Below are positions 50,398 through 59,763 of a DNA stretch of 64,000 bases, piece by piece. The notes below the pieces were generated by a model. It was not told where the DNA came from. It saw only the letters and a program-made list of their open reading frames with translations, and did no database searches. A program made the position numbers and the translations under genes. Position 1 is the first letter of the stretch, and the number at the start of each line of letters is the position of its first letter. Source of the stretch: a halophilic archaeon (GTDB lineage: Archaea; Halobacteriota; Halobacteria; Halobacteriales; Haladaptataceae); assembly GCA_003298465.1 (NCBI GenBank), contig QNGA01000002.1:62001-126000 (forward strand), written 5' to 3'.

Positions 50398-52409
50398 GTC
50401 TCTTCCTCCGTGAGGACGAGCGAGCCGTCTGTACGGACTTCCGCCGTCCACGCGGGCGGGACGACGACCGTGCTCTCGGCCTGTTCGACGACGGCGGGAC
50501 CGTCGAGTGTCCGGTCGGTCGGCAGCGCCGACCGCCGATAGACCGGCGTTTCGTGGACCGTCCCATCGGTAAATCGCGCCTCGCGGATTCCGGACCGTTC
50601 TTCCTCCGCGGACTCGTGGGCGACGGCAGGGTCGCTTCGCCCGGTCGTCGCAGTCGCTCGCAAGTTCACGAGGTGGACCGGTTCGTCCATCTGGTAGCCG
50701 TAGGTCGACCGGTGCGTCTCGTGGAAGCGCTCGGCGGTCCGTGTCGGACGAAACGCGTCACCGACCTCGACCGAGAGTTCGAAACTCTGGCCTGCGTACT
50801 GCAGGTCGGCGTGGCGCTGGACGCTCGCCGACGCGGCGTCGCGAGCCTCCTCGAGGACCTCGGATTCGAGCTCTTCGTACAGGTCGTCGACGCGTTCGGG
50901 ATCGACCTCGTCGAGCGCGACGCGGTGTGTACGGACGGCGTCGTGTTTCTCGTCGGCGGCCAGCAGTCCGTAGGCCGAGAGGACACCGCACGCAGGTGGC
51001 ACGACGACGGTTCCGATGTCGAGGTCGGCAGCGAGCGCGCCCGCGTGCATCGGCCCGGCGCCACCGAACGCGACCAGACCGAACTCTCGCGGATCGTGGC
51101 CTCGCTCGACCGTCGCCGAGCGAATCGCGCGGGCCATGTTCGCGTTCGCGACGCGATAGACGCCCCGTGCCGCCTCGACCGGTCCGCCGAGACCGGCCTC
51201 GTCTGCAAGTTCGGCGAGCGCATCGTGGGCTGCGTCCGCGTCCAGCGAGAGTTCGCCGCCGAGTTCCGTGCTGTCGCCGATGTAGCCGAGGACGAGGTTC
51301 GCGTCGGTGACGGTCGGTTCCGTACCGCCCTTCCCGTAGCAGGCCGGGCCGGGCTCTGCACCTGCCGACCGGGGACCGACGCGGAGCGCGCCACCGTCGT
51401 CGACCCACGCGATGGATCCCCCGCCCGCACCGACGGTGGTCACGTCGACCATCGGCGTCCGGACGGGTTGACCGTTGATCTCCGCGTCGGTCGTCCGTTC
51501 CGCTTCCCCGTCGCGGACGAGACTCACGTCGCTGGACGTTCCGCCCATGTCGAAGGTGACGAGCCCGCGCAGGCCGCGTTCGTCTGCCAGTTCGCCTGCG
51601 GCAGCGTTCGCGCCGACGACGCCGGCTGCGGGACCGGACATCGTCGTAGTGACGGCGTGGTCGCGGACCGCGTCTACGTCAGCGATACCGCCGTTGGCCT
51701 GCATGACGAGCGGTTCGGGGAGCCCTTCTTCGGTGGCGTCGCGGGTGAGACGTCCCAGGTAACTGTCGATCTTCGGGGTGACGTACGCATCGACGACCGT
51801 CGTCGACGTCCGTTCGTACTCCCGGAACTCCGCGAGCACCTCGTGAGAGGCAGAAATCGGGACGTCGAGTTCGTCTTCGAGAATCTCGACGACTCGCTTC
51901 TCGTTACGCGGGTTGGCGTACGCGTGGAGGAGCGAGACCGCGACGCTTTCGGCGTCACCGTCCCGAATCCGCGCCCCGACCTCGCGGACGGCATTCTCGT
52001 CGACGGTCTCTTCGACGGCGTTCGGCGTCGTTCGCTCGGAAATCTCGAAGCGGCGACGTCGGGGGACCAGTGGCTCCGACCGGCTCGCGGAGAGGTCGTA
52101 CAGGTCGGGGCGGTCCTGCCGGCCTATCTCGAGGACGTCGCGGAAGCCTTCGGTCGTGACGAGCGCCGTCTTTGCGCCCGTCTTCTCCAGAAGGGCGTTG
52201 ACCGAGACCGTCATCGCGTGCGTGAACTCGTCGACGGCGGACGGATCGATGCCGGCTTCGGAACACGCCTTCCGGATGCCGTTCATCACACCGACGCTCT
52301 GGTCGGCAGTGCTCGGAACCTTCGCGGTAACGAGGTCGTCTCCGGTGACGAGTACTACGTCGGTGAACGTTCCGCCTACGTCTGCACCAAGTCGAGGTCG
52401 TTCTGTCAT
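50394..52409 (-). CDS. hyuA: Hydantoinase/oxoprolinase subunit A (HyuA)
   Basis: 671 residues. The actin-like ATPase core starts with GADVGGTFTDVVLV and includes TMSGPAAGVVGANAAAGEL, VTFDMGGTSSDVSLV and FGGAGPMHAGALA, all diagnostic of HyuA. It supplies ATP-driven activation to HyuB. It starts one base after the transporter stop codon. Substrate (hydantoin, N-methylhydantoin or 5-oxoproline) cannot be assigned from sequence. Confidence 0.92.
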   Translation of the reverse strand: MTERPRLGADVGGTFTDVVLVTGDDLVTAKVPSTADQSVGVMNGIRKACSEAGIDPSAVDEFTHAMTVSVNALLEKTGAKTALVTTEGFRDVLEIGRQDRPDLYDLSASRSEPLVPRRRRFEISERTTPNAVEETVDENAVREVGARIRDGDAESVAVSLLHAYANPRNEKRVVEILEDELDVPISASHEVLAEFREYERTSTTVVDAYVTPKIDSYLGRLTRDATEEGLPEPLVMQANGGIADVDAVRDHAVTTTMSGPAAGVVGANAAAGELADERGLRGLVTFDMGGTSSDVSLVRDGEAERTTDAEINGQPVRTPMVDVTTVGAGGGSIAWVDDGGALRVGPRSAGAEPGPACYGKGGTEPTVTDANLVLGYIGDSTELGGELSLDADAAHDALAELADEAGLGGPVEAARGVYRVANANMARAIRSATVERGHDPREFGLVAFGGAGPMHAGALAADLDIGTVVVPPACGVLSAYGLLAADEKHDAVRTHRVALDEVDPERVDDLYEELESEVLEEARDAASASVQRHADLQYAGQSFELSVEVGDAFRPTRTAERFHETHRSTYGYQMDEPVHLVNLRATATTGRSDPAVAHESAEEERSGIREARFTDGTVHETPVYRRSALPTDRTLDGPAVVEQAESTVVVPPAWTAEVRTDGSLVLTEEET

Positions 52410-52410
52410 T

Positions 52411-53631
52411 TTACAGGAGCTGAACGTTAGCGATGGACAACAGCGTTCGGAGGCCGAGCCAGATAACGACGAGGGTCACTATCCCACCTGCGACGTTCGA
52501 CCACGTCCCGTTCGTGTACTCGCCCAGCGCATCGTCGTCGTTCATCACGTAGATGAGGAAAATGGCGACGATGGGCAGGAGGACCCCGTTGGCGACCTGC
52601 GCGAAAACGATGACCCTGACGGGACTGTAGCCGAGGCCGGAGAACAGGATGCCGACCGCGAGGATCGTTCCCCACACCGCGCGGAACTTCGTCGAGGAGA
52701 TATCTTTCTCCCAGCCGAGCGCCCCAGCAGTCGCGTAGGCCCCTGCGAGCGGAGCGGTCGTGGACGAGGTGAACCCCGCGGCGAAGATGCCGATACTGAA
52801 CAGCCACTTCGCGTGGGTCCCTGCGAGCGGTTCCAGTTGCTCGGCCATCCGGCCGATGTCGTCGAGATTCGTACCGGTGGGAAAGGCGGCAGCGGCGGTG
52901 ACGATGACGGCGATGGTGATGAGCCCGCCGATGGTGATAGAGAGGACGGTGTCGGTCCGCGATTCGGGGAGATTACTTGCCCCCTCCCAGCGGTCACTGA
53001 CGCTGGAGGCGTGGAGGAAGAGGTTGTATCCGACGACGGTCGTCCCGATGAGACCGGTCACCAGGTAGAGCGATCCGTCGGGAACCGCGGGAACGAATCC
53101 GCCCGCGAGGGCTCCCCAGCTGGGGCCAACCATGATAGCGGAGAGGATGAACGCGGTAGCCATGACGACGACGAGGCCGACGAGCGCTTTTTCGATGTAC
53201 TCGTACTTGCCCGTCCACAGGAGCGCACCGGCGATGAGTCCTATCACCGGCCCCCACACGTTGGAACTGATGCCGGTGACGACTTCGAGACCAGCCGCGC
53301 CGCCGAGGATATTTCCTGCTTCGTAGGCTGCGGTCCCGACGCCGATCGCGGAGACGACGAGCACGATGCTGAACCCTCGCGGAATCTCGTTGTCGAACTG
53401 TTTGGGGAGCGCTTCGCCGAGACCCTCGCCGGTGATGAGGCCGAGACGTGCGCTCATCTCCTGCAGGACGATGGTCGCGACGATGGAGAACACCAGCGTC
53501 CAGACGAGTGCGTAGCCGAAGGCGGCACCGGTAACGCTGGCGGTCGTTACCGTCCCCGGACCGATGAAGGCTGCCGCGACCATCGCTCCAGGGCCGATCG
53601 ATCGTAGTCGTTCTATGAGGCCGCGTGTCAT
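52411..53631 (-). CDS. NRAMP-family transporter lacking the canonical metal-binding motifs
   Basis: 406 residues, about 11 membrane helices. In helix 1 the usual DPGN is GPGT (AFIGPGTVTTAS); in helix 6 the usual MPH region reads TTVVGYNLFLHASS, so the Asp, Asn and Met metal ligands are absent. The rest of the fold is NRAMP-like. In Bacillus the NRAMP-like ycsG gene sits beside 5-oxoprolinase genes, so this branch probably moves an organic substrate rather than a transition metal. It is directly followed by hyuA after one base. Confidence 0.88.
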   Translation of the reverse strand: MTRGLIERLRSIGPGAMVAAAFIGPGTVTTASVTGAAFGYALVWTLVFSIVATIVLQEMSARLGLITGEGLGEALPKQFDNEIPRGFSIVLVVSAIGVGTAAYEAGNILGGAAGLEVVTGISSNVWGPVIGLIAGALLWTGKYEYIEKALVGLVVVMATAFILSAIMVGPSWGALAGGFVPAVPDGSLYLVTGLIGTTVVGYNLFLHASSVSDRWEGASNLPESRTDTVLSITIGGLITIAVIVTAAAAFPTGTNLDDIGRMAEQLEPLAGTHAKWLFSIGIFAAGFTSSTTAPLAGAYATAGALGWEKDISSTKFRAVWGTILAVGILFSGLGYSPVRVIVFAQVANGVLLPIVAIFLIYVMNDDDALGEYTNGTWSNVAGGIVTLVVIWLGLRTLLSIANVQLL

Positions 53632-53732
53632 GATAATGCCTATCGATGCCCAGCCTTTTCTGCATAAAAAGCATTATTAATACCGGTGAACACGCGCTCA
53701 TACGACCTCATACGCCGTGTGAACTTAGATCA

Positions 53733-54272
53733 TCACTGCTGGCGGACGAGAATTTTCGAGACGCTCTCTTCGATCTCCACGTCGAACGAGGTATCAGTCA
53801 AGCTCTTCCGGAGGAACCGCGTCATGAACCAGCGCATCGACTCGGAGGGAAAGACGACGTGGTACGTGTCTCCGTCGGAGTTCCGGACGGCCAGGAAACC
53901 ACAGAGCGAGAGCCAGTCCAGCACTTCACCGACGTCGTCGAACCGTTCGGCATACTCGCTGGCGTGATACTCGGAAACCCGATCGACCGTTTCGATAAAC
54001 GCTTCGTCGGGGTCGTCCGGATCGATATCGTCGAGGAAGGCGTGGAAGAAATCCACGTCCAGCAGAACGTGTTCACCGCCCGAAAGCATCTGATAGTAGT
54101 TCGCGAGATTGTCGGCGCTTCTCGTCGAGTTCACCGCTTCGAAGTTCGCCGCGTAAAACGTCAGGGCCCGCCTGACGACCGCGCTTTGGCCTCCCTCCGT
54201 TCGATCGGTGAGATCGTCGAGGGCGGCCTTCGCGTCGGCGTCGAGTGAGACGGTAACACGCTCGTGAGACAT
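53733..54272 (-). CDS. Ribbon-helix-helix regulator with a C-terminal effector-like domain
   Basis: 179 residues. The N-terminus ERVTVSLDADAKAALDDL and the helix GGQSAVVRRALTFYAAN are a ribbon-helix-helix DNA-binding domain. A C-terminal domain of about 130 residues follows (HVLLDVDFFHAFLDDID, FDDVGEVLDWLSLCGFLAV, ESMRWFMTRFLRKSL), resembling the sensor part of haloarchaeal regulators with this arrangement. Its place between the racemase-like gene and the transporter suggests it controls this locus. The ATG at 54272 is chosen because the upstream extension is unlike the family. Confidence 0.8.
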   Translation of the reverse strand: MSHERVTVSLDADAKAALDDLTDRTEGGQSAVVRRALTFYAANFEAVNSTRSADNLANYYQMLSGGEHVLLDVDFFHAFLDDIDPDDPDEAFIETVDRVSEYHASEYAERFDDVGEVLDWLSLCGFLAVRNSDGDTYHVVFPSESMRWFMTRFLRKSLTDTSFDVEIEESVSKILVRQQ

Positions 54273-54304
54273 ATCCACCGAGAGACAGCCTGTCATCCTA
54301 TATC

Positions 54305-55063
54305 TCACGGTTCCGTCGCTGGCGGAGATCCGTTGCATCGAGATGGCGGCGAGTAGTCGAAAAGACTGCCGAGTTCGCAAACCGGCTGGATATCGGCGTC
54401 GAGATGACAAAGCGCATTCCAGATCGTCGCCTGGTTGCTCGTGACGACGGGTTTGTCCAGTTCCCGTTCGAGGTCGTCGATTACTTCGAAGGTACGGTAG
54501 TTCGTACACGAGATGAACACCGCGTCAGCGTCCGGAGTGTCTATCTCGCGAGCGGCATCAGCTGCGGTCTCCGGGCACTGCGCACCGATTCTGACGTTCG
54601 GGCTGATACCGAGTCCGTCGATCGCGACTACCTCGTAGCCGGCCGCCTCCAGAAACGACGCCTCGCGTTCGTTCAGGTCGTCGACGTAGGGCGTCGTGAC
54701 TGCTACGGAATCAGTGCCCAGCGCCTCGAACGCCCGCTTTACCGACGCTGCTGTCGCAACTGCCGGGACGTCGGCGGTCTCCTCGATGCGCGCTTCGATA
54801 TCTTCGTCGAAGCCTGGACCGTGGACCAGACTCCCCGTCGTACATCCGTAGGCGACGACGTCGACGTCGGCGGTCGCCAGCAGTCCTGCACACCGCGAAA
54901 CGTCGTCGGCCATCGTCGAAAGCGAGTCAGCGTCTACGTCGTCGAGACGCATACGGGACGCGTGAAGCGAGACGCCTGCCGGAAGCGCACGCTCGAACTC
55001 CGGCTCGTTCGTCGTGTTCGACGACGGAACGATGAGACCGACGCGCCCTCGTTCACCGTACAT
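54305..55063 (-). CDS. Maleate cis-trans isomerase / Asp-Glu racemase superfamily protein
   Basis: 252 residues. VGLIVPSSNTTNEPEFERAL, VDVVAYGCTTGSLVHG and AVFISCTNYRTFEVID are the motif set of maleate isomerases and related arylmalonate decarboxylases, with two catalytic-type Cys (in YGCTT and SCTNY). In a Hyu locus it could instead racemise or isomerise a hydantoin- or carbamoyl-amino-acid-type substrate. It is the first gene of the cluster, 32 bases before the regulator. The ATG at 55063 is used; a GTG two codons upstream exists. Confidence 0.85.
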   Translation of the reverse strand: MYGERGRVGLIVPSSNTTNEPEFERALPAGVSLHASRMRLDDVDADSLSTMADDVSRCAGLLATADVDVVAYGCTTGSLVHGPGFDEDIEARIEETADVPAVATAASVKRAFEALGTDSVAVTTPYVDDLNEREASFLEAAGYEVVAIDGLGISPNVRIGAQCPETAADAAREIDTPDADAVFISCTNYRTFEVIDDLERELDKPVVTSNQATIWNALCHLDADIQPVCELGSLFDYSPPSRCNGSPPATEP

Positions 55064-55136
55064 ACGCACTCAGTGTCGTACGCTGGATTGCGGGGTGCCC
55101 CTCACCGAAGTCGGCTTCGCCGAAGAAGCGACGCGC

Positions 55137-55292
55137 TCAGGATCTGTATTTGAGAAGAACGTACAGCAGTACCAGGAACAGCGGTACGAGAGGAACGGCA
55201 ACTTCGAATGGGACCAGGAGAAAAACCGCTGCTGCGAGAACGACGAACTGGAGGGCGATAATCGCGCTCAGAAGCTCTCTCTGATCGGCCAT
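55137..55292 (-). CDS. 51-residue membrane protein
   Basis: An ATG at 55290-55292 opens a 51-codon frame ending in TGA at 55137-55139. MADQRELLSAIIALQFVVLA starts it, followed by two short hydrophobic helices separated by VPFE and a KYRS end. It is too short for routine gene calling but has a clean two-helix membrane layout. Function unknown. It lies just upstream of the racemase-like gene on the same strand. Confidence 0.6.
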   Translation of the reverse strand: MADQRELLSAIIALQFVVLAAAVFLLVPFEVAVPLVPLFLVLLYVLLKYRS

Positions 55293-55474
55293 CTACGTAG
55301 AGTAATCAGGTCGGGGGTTTGAAACTACCGGGCTGTTTTGGCGCTTCACCCTCGGACGCCGGCCCTCTCCCCGAGTCGTCGGACGAGGCGGTAACCGATC
55401 TGGCGTTGACCGGCATGCCGCCGGGGGAGACCCTGGAACCGGTCTCGACGACCCCGTGAAACTCGCCAATCGCA

Positions 55475-57460
55475 TCAGAACCCGACTAACCGACTCGGCT
55501 GCGTCACGATGAGGAACCCTACTACGGTCAGGACGACGAACAGGGCGACCAGCAGTCCGATTCGCCTGGCTGACTGACCCGCGACGAAATCTGGAACGTC
55601 GATACCTTTTCCGTCGAGGTACTGGAGAAAGACGACCGTTACTCCGACTCCTCCCGTGATAATCGTGAGCCAGAACGACACGAAGGCGACGATCATCCCG
55701 CCAACCACTACCGGTTTTCGGGGCTGGTTCGTACTGCTGGTTTCGCCGTCTGGGTCCCTTTCGCCGTCCGTCCCCCTCTCGCTATCTTCAGTGGTGATCT
55801 CCTCACTGTCCGGCGTACCGTCACCATCAGCGTCTCGCGCAGTGGGGTTAGTTCCGTGGACCCGAAGTTCGTCACCGTCCGGAAGTCCGTCGTCGTCAGT
55901 GTCCGGGTCCGTCGGGTCGATACCGTACTTACGGGTCTCCTCGTCGTCCGCGACCTCATCGTCGTCGGTGTCTGACGCCGTGGGATCGGTGCCGAGTTCG
56001 TCCAGTTCTACCGCGTCGTTCAGTCCGTCGCCGTCCGTGTCCGCGACGGTTGGGTCAGTGCGATGGGTCTGGACCTCCGCTACGTCAGTGAGATCGTCAC
56101 CGTCGGAGTCCTGAGCAAACAGGTCTGTGCCGTGTTCGCGCTCTTCGGCGTTGGTGAGACCGTCGTCGTCTGCATCGAGGCCGGGGTCAGGAAGGGTGAA
56201 CAGTTGGGGTTCGTCGGGCACTTCGGGAACCGCCGTCGAACGGACGTACGAGTCCAACCACCCGTCGAGCGACGTCCCGGCAACGTCAGCGACGACCCGC
56301 TGGAAAACGTCGTAGGTGATCGGTTCCGAACGTGAGTGTTCGTTTAAGCGCCTGAAAACGGCCTGCAACGTCCGATTCCCGTTGGTCTCCTTCCTGATCT
56401 TCGCGTCGAGCGCAGCCAGTACACGCCGACCCTTGGTGTACTCTGCATAGACAGACGGCCACGTGTCCCGTTCGGCGAGCACCGCCTCCGCATCCCGAGA
56501 CGTGGTCACTTTGTCCCGGAAGGTCCGATACGACGTCGCATTTTGATTGTACAGGACGAGCGACGCGTAGTAGTCTGCGGACGCCTCGTCGAGCCACGAC
56601 ATTGACTTCGAGGAATTGTACGCCTGACGAGTGTGGGCGTACTCGTGAACGGCGACTCCGCTTTCGACAGACGCGGATTCGTGAATCCAGACGCTGTGGG
56701 GACCGGGTGCTAAACCACCTCCCCGAATCGGGTCGGGAGCGACGAACACCGTCACGTTCTCCTCCTCGTCGTCGATCTGGAGAACCCGAGCCGTCTCGGT
56801 GAGGGTCGCGAGATGACGCCGCGGACTCGCAGCCATCGTGGCGGCGTCCGGGACTATCAGTTCGAACGATCGGTTGGAAGACGCCGTCTGGTGAATCGTG
56901 TGTCCCCCGAGGAATCCGAGTTCCTCCTCTACGTGTCCCCCGCTGGCCGTCCGAGTGTGGACAGCTATCCGGTCGGTGTCTCTGTAGGTATAGAACCAGT
57001 CGTTTGCGCTATCGCTGTAGTAGGCGGTATGGACGACGTGACTACCTCCGAACAGCGTCCAGGCACCGACGTCGACGTAGTTCAACCCGCCGAACTTGGA
57101 CGACGTCTGGTTGACCGGAACCGTGAGCGTCATCACGGGGTTGCGGGTCACTTCATTCCACTCGTAGCCCCGAAATTCGGCGTCTCGTTTCGCCGAGAGG
57201 CCCTTCGCGTTCGTCACCGTGCTGTTGTCCGGTACGAAGACGACGAGCTCGTCGGCGTCAGGCCCGAGGTCGTATTCGACTGTAACCGTGATGCGTCCGG
57301 GGTCGTCGGGTGTCCGTTCGTACGTTACTGTCTGGACGACAGGTGGTTTTCCCGTCTCGGAAGCGGAGGCCGACCCCGTTCCGACCGTAGCGGCCCCAGA
57401 GACGGCCGACGTGACGAGTAGCGCAGTGAGAAAGAAGGTAATACAGACGGAGGCTATCAT
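55475..57460 (-). CDS. Membrane-anchored HExxH metalloprotease-like protein with TSP3-type calcium repeats
   Basis: 661 residues. A signal peptide ([22 protein letters not shown]) precedes an N-terminal beta domain. The zinc-protease motif HEYAH is at residues 272-276 with [10 protein letters not shown] about 16 residues later giving the third ligand, the gluzincin arrangement. From about residue 445 there are tandem acidic loops ([60 protein letters not shown]) typical of thrombospondin type 3 calcium repeats. Two C-terminal membrane helices anchor it. It probably cleaves extracellular protein. The ATG at 57460 has a TATA-like element about 30 bases upstream. Confidence 0.88.
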   Translation of the reverse strand: MIASVCITFFLTALLVTSAVSGAATVGTGSASASETGKPPVVQTVTYERTPDDPGRITVTVEYDLGPDADELVVFVPDNSTVTNAKGLSAKRDAEFRGYEWNEVTRNPVMTLTVPVNQTSSKFGGLNYVDVGAWTLFGGSHVVHTAYYSDSANDWFYTYRDTDRIAVHTRTASGGHVEEELGFLGGHTIHQTASSNRSFELIVPDAATMAASPRRHLATLTETARVLQIDDEEENVTVFVAPDPIRGGGLAPGPHSVWIHESASVESGVAVHEYAHTRQAYNSSKSMSWLDEASADYYASLVLYNQNATSYRTFRDKVTTSRDAEAVLAERDTWPSVYAEYTKGRRVLAALDAKIRKETNGNRTLQAVFRRLNEHSRSEPITYDVFQRVVADVAGTSLDGWLDSYVRSTAVPEVPDEPQLFTLPDPGLDADDDGLTNAEEREHGTDLFAQDSDGDDLTDVAEVQTHRTDPTVADTDGDGLNDAVELDELGTDPTASDTDDDEVADDEETRKYGIDPTDPDTDDDGLPDGDELRVHGTNPTARDADGDGTPDSEEITTEDSERGTDGERDPDGETSSTNQPRKPVVVGGMIVAFVSFWLTIITGGVGVTVVFLQYLDGKGIDVPDFVAGQSARRIGLLVALFVVLTVVGFLIVTQPSRLVGF

Positions 57461-57566
57461 GAACGTACGGGGACATAATACAGGCTTTAGATAATCCTTC
57501 TGGTGTGTGCTTTCCGACCCCCGTCGGTCCGAGCATTCGAAGTTGCGCCCTGTAGCGGGTGGTGTT

Positions 57567-57845
57567 CTATCGCTCGTCGACGAGCTGGTTCGCACGTACG
57601 ACGACGTACATGAGGACGATACCGGCCCCGACCGCGACGACGAACTGAGCAGCAAGTGTGAACAAGACCCCGAATACGGGCACTACCGCCAGGACTTCGA
57701 CCAGTAGAATCTGCAGAAGGACCGGGATAAGTGCGACCGCACCGACGGCTCCGATGAGCTTCGCGAGCGGGAGCGCTTCGTCGACTATCTGACTCGTATC
57801 GAGTTCGTCCGCGGGAGACGTGAAGAACGGTCTGGAGGGCGACAT
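57567..57845 (-). CDS. Small two-helix membrane protein
   Basis: 92 residues. Two long hydrophobic helices (about 29-52 and 57-82), with a short hydrophilic N-terminus and a [11 protein letters not shown] end. It lies upstream of the protease gene on the same strand, 106 bases away. The ATG at 57845 is chosen over a longer upstream frame. I do not recognise the family. Confidence 0.65.
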   Translation of the reverse strand: MSPSRPFFTSPADELDTSQIVDEALPLAKLIGAVGAVALIPVLLQILLVEVLAVVPVFGVLFTLAAQFVVAVGAGIVLMYVVVRANQLVDER

Positions 57846-58209
57846 CTTCTGAAGATGCACGTTCCCCCGCAATGTATCTTGGGTGCCGTACCCGGTCCGA
57901 CTCGACAAAATACCACCGCGTACCAAGCGTCATCCCCCGTCGGCGCAGGACGCTCCCGACAGCGCCGACCGCCAGTCGGACCCGTCCGCGAGTTGATCGC
58001 AGACGAGGGTGCTGAACTCATCGCGGGCCAGCCCCGGCGCTCGTCTGCTGGGATACGGACGGCGTTCGCTCGGGCGACCGCGGGCCGGCGGCGTTCGCGA
58101 GCGATGCCGACCAGCGGGTCGTGACGATGTGACGAACGCGGTCGATGCCGCCCCGTCTGGCTCGTCGTCGTATCCGTCCCCTCAAGACCCTACGGGGCGA
58201 TGATACTGT
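57846..58209 (+). other. 364-base intergenic region
   Basis: No supported gene. Frames here are Arg/Ser/Pro-rich. It carries the divergent upstream regions of the small membrane protein and the CNNM/CorC gene; I see no strong TATA element. Confidence 0.35.
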
Positions 58210-59550
58210 ATGGTAGATTTGATCTCGATCGGTGGTTTGCTGCTCGCGTTCTTCCTCGTCGTCATGAACGGGATTTTCGTGGCTGCTGAGTTCGCGTTCG
58301 TCAAGATTCGTCCGACCCAGGTGAACGCGCTCGTCGAACAAGGGAAGCCCGGTGCGACCTTGGTACAGGACGCCATCGAGAACCTGGACGACTATCTCGC
58401 GATCAGTCAGCTCGGGATTACGCTTTCCTCACTCGGCCTCGGTTGGATCGGCGAACCTGCTGTGGCATCGCTCATCGAACCCGTTCTCGGCCAGGTGGTT
58501 CCCGCAGGAACGATCCATCTCGTCGCGTTCGCGATCGGATTCGGTTTTATCACGTTCCTCCACGTCGTCTTCGGTGAGCTCGCGCCGAAGACGTTCGCCA
58601 TCCAGGAGGCCCCCCGTATCGCGCTCCTCGTCGCCCCGCTCATGAAGTTCTTCTACTACGCGTTCATGCCCGGCATCATCGTCTTCAACGGTACTGCCAA
58701 CTACTTCACCCGCCTCGTCGGCGTCTCGCCAGCGTCCGAAAGCGAGGAAACCCACAGTGAAGAAGAGATTCGGATGATTCTCACCCGGTCCGAGGAGACG
58801 GGACAGATCGATTTCGACGAGGTCGAAATGATCGAGAGCGTCTTCGAACTCGGGGACACGGTCGCTCGTGAGATCATGATCCCGCGTCCGGACGTGGAAA
58901 CCGTTCCTGCCTCGACGTCCCTTCAGGAACTCCAGTCAGTTGCCGCTACCGGGACCTACACGCGGTATCTCGTGCTCGACGAGGACGGGGAGCAACCGGT
59001 CGGATTCGTCCACGCCAAGGACATCCTCCGGGCGAGCGAAACGGAAGCGGACCACGACGAGTCGCCTACTGCTCGTGAACTCGCACGAGAGGTGCTCGTG
59101 GTCCCGGAAACGCGACGGATCGACGAAATCCTCGCCGAGTTCCAGTCGCACGGGGGAGGGCAAATGGCCGTCGTGATCGACGAATGGGGGGTCTTCGAGG
59201 GAATCGTGACTATCGAGGACATTCTCGAGGAGATTGTCGGTGACATCCAGGACGAGTTCGATACGGCGGCCCAGGCCCCGTCCATCGAGCAACGAGAGGA
59301 CGGGGCGTACGACGTCGACGGTGGTGTTCCAGTCCATGAAGTGAACGAGCAACTAGGCGCCGAATTCGAGGGTGACGACGTCGAGACGATCGGGGGGTTC
59401 GTCTTCAGCCTCCTGGGACGGGTACCCGAGGTCGGCGATCAGGTCGAACGGAGCGGGTACGTCCTCCAGGTCGACGCCGTGGAGGACGCTCGAATCGAAC
59501 GTCTCGTGATCCAAGAGGCCCGGTCGACCCAAGAGCCGAAAGAGGAGTGA
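58210..59550 (+). CDS. CNNM/HlyC-CorC family transporter-like protein (DUF21-CBS-CorC)
   Basis: 446 residues. An N-terminal DUF21 membrane domain (about 1-190; FFLVVMNGIFVAAEFAFVKIRPTQV in pieces) is followed by a CBS pair (about 205-330; EIMIPRPDVETVPAS and VVIDEWGVFEGIVTIEDILEEIVGDIQDEFD in pieces) and a C-terminal CorC/HlyC domain (about 345-435). Members are linked to magnesium/cobalt efflux or membrane-damage tolerance. It has the full standard length and no visible defects. Confidence 0.92.
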   Translation: MVDLISIGGLLLAFFLVVMNGIFVAAEFAFVKIRPTQVNALVEQGKPGATLVQDAIENLDDYLAISQLGITLSSLGLGWIGEPAVASLIEPVLGQVVPAGTIHLVAFAIGFGFITFLHVVFGELAPKTFAIQEAPRIALLVAPLMKFFYYAFMPGIIVFNGTANYFTRLVGVSPASESEETHSEEEIRMILTRSEETGQIDFDEVEMIESVFELGDTVAREIMIPRPDVETVPASTSLQELQSVAATGTYTRYLVLDEDGEQPVGFVHAKDILRASETEADHDESPTARELAREVLVVPETRRIDEILAEFQSHGGGQMAVVIDEWGVFEGIVTIEDILEEIVGDIQDEFDTAAQAPSIEQREDGAYDVDGGVPVHEVNEQLGAEFEGDDVETIGGFVFSLLGRVPEVGDQVERSGYVLQVDAVEDARIERLVIQEARSTQEPKEE

Positions 59551-59763
59551 ACCACTCGTCCCGCTCGCTCACGGCTGACGCCGTTCGCTCGACGCGGGAG
59601 GGGTTTCCTGCTCGGACGATGCGCCGTGTCGGGACCGAATCGGCCTCCGGAGCTGGTTCCCTCGTTACCGACTCGCGGTCGGCGAGGGTGTACCGCGATC
59701 GGTGAGAGCGTTCGACGGCGGTCTGACACGGATGTCGACCGCAGCTTCGGCAGTGATACGCGC

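Noticed and set aside
52411..53631. Ordinary manganese/iron NRAMP transporter
   Set aside because: The Asp, Asn and Met ligands of helices 1 and 6 are replaced, and the gene sits in a Hyu operon, so the standard metal function is not supported.
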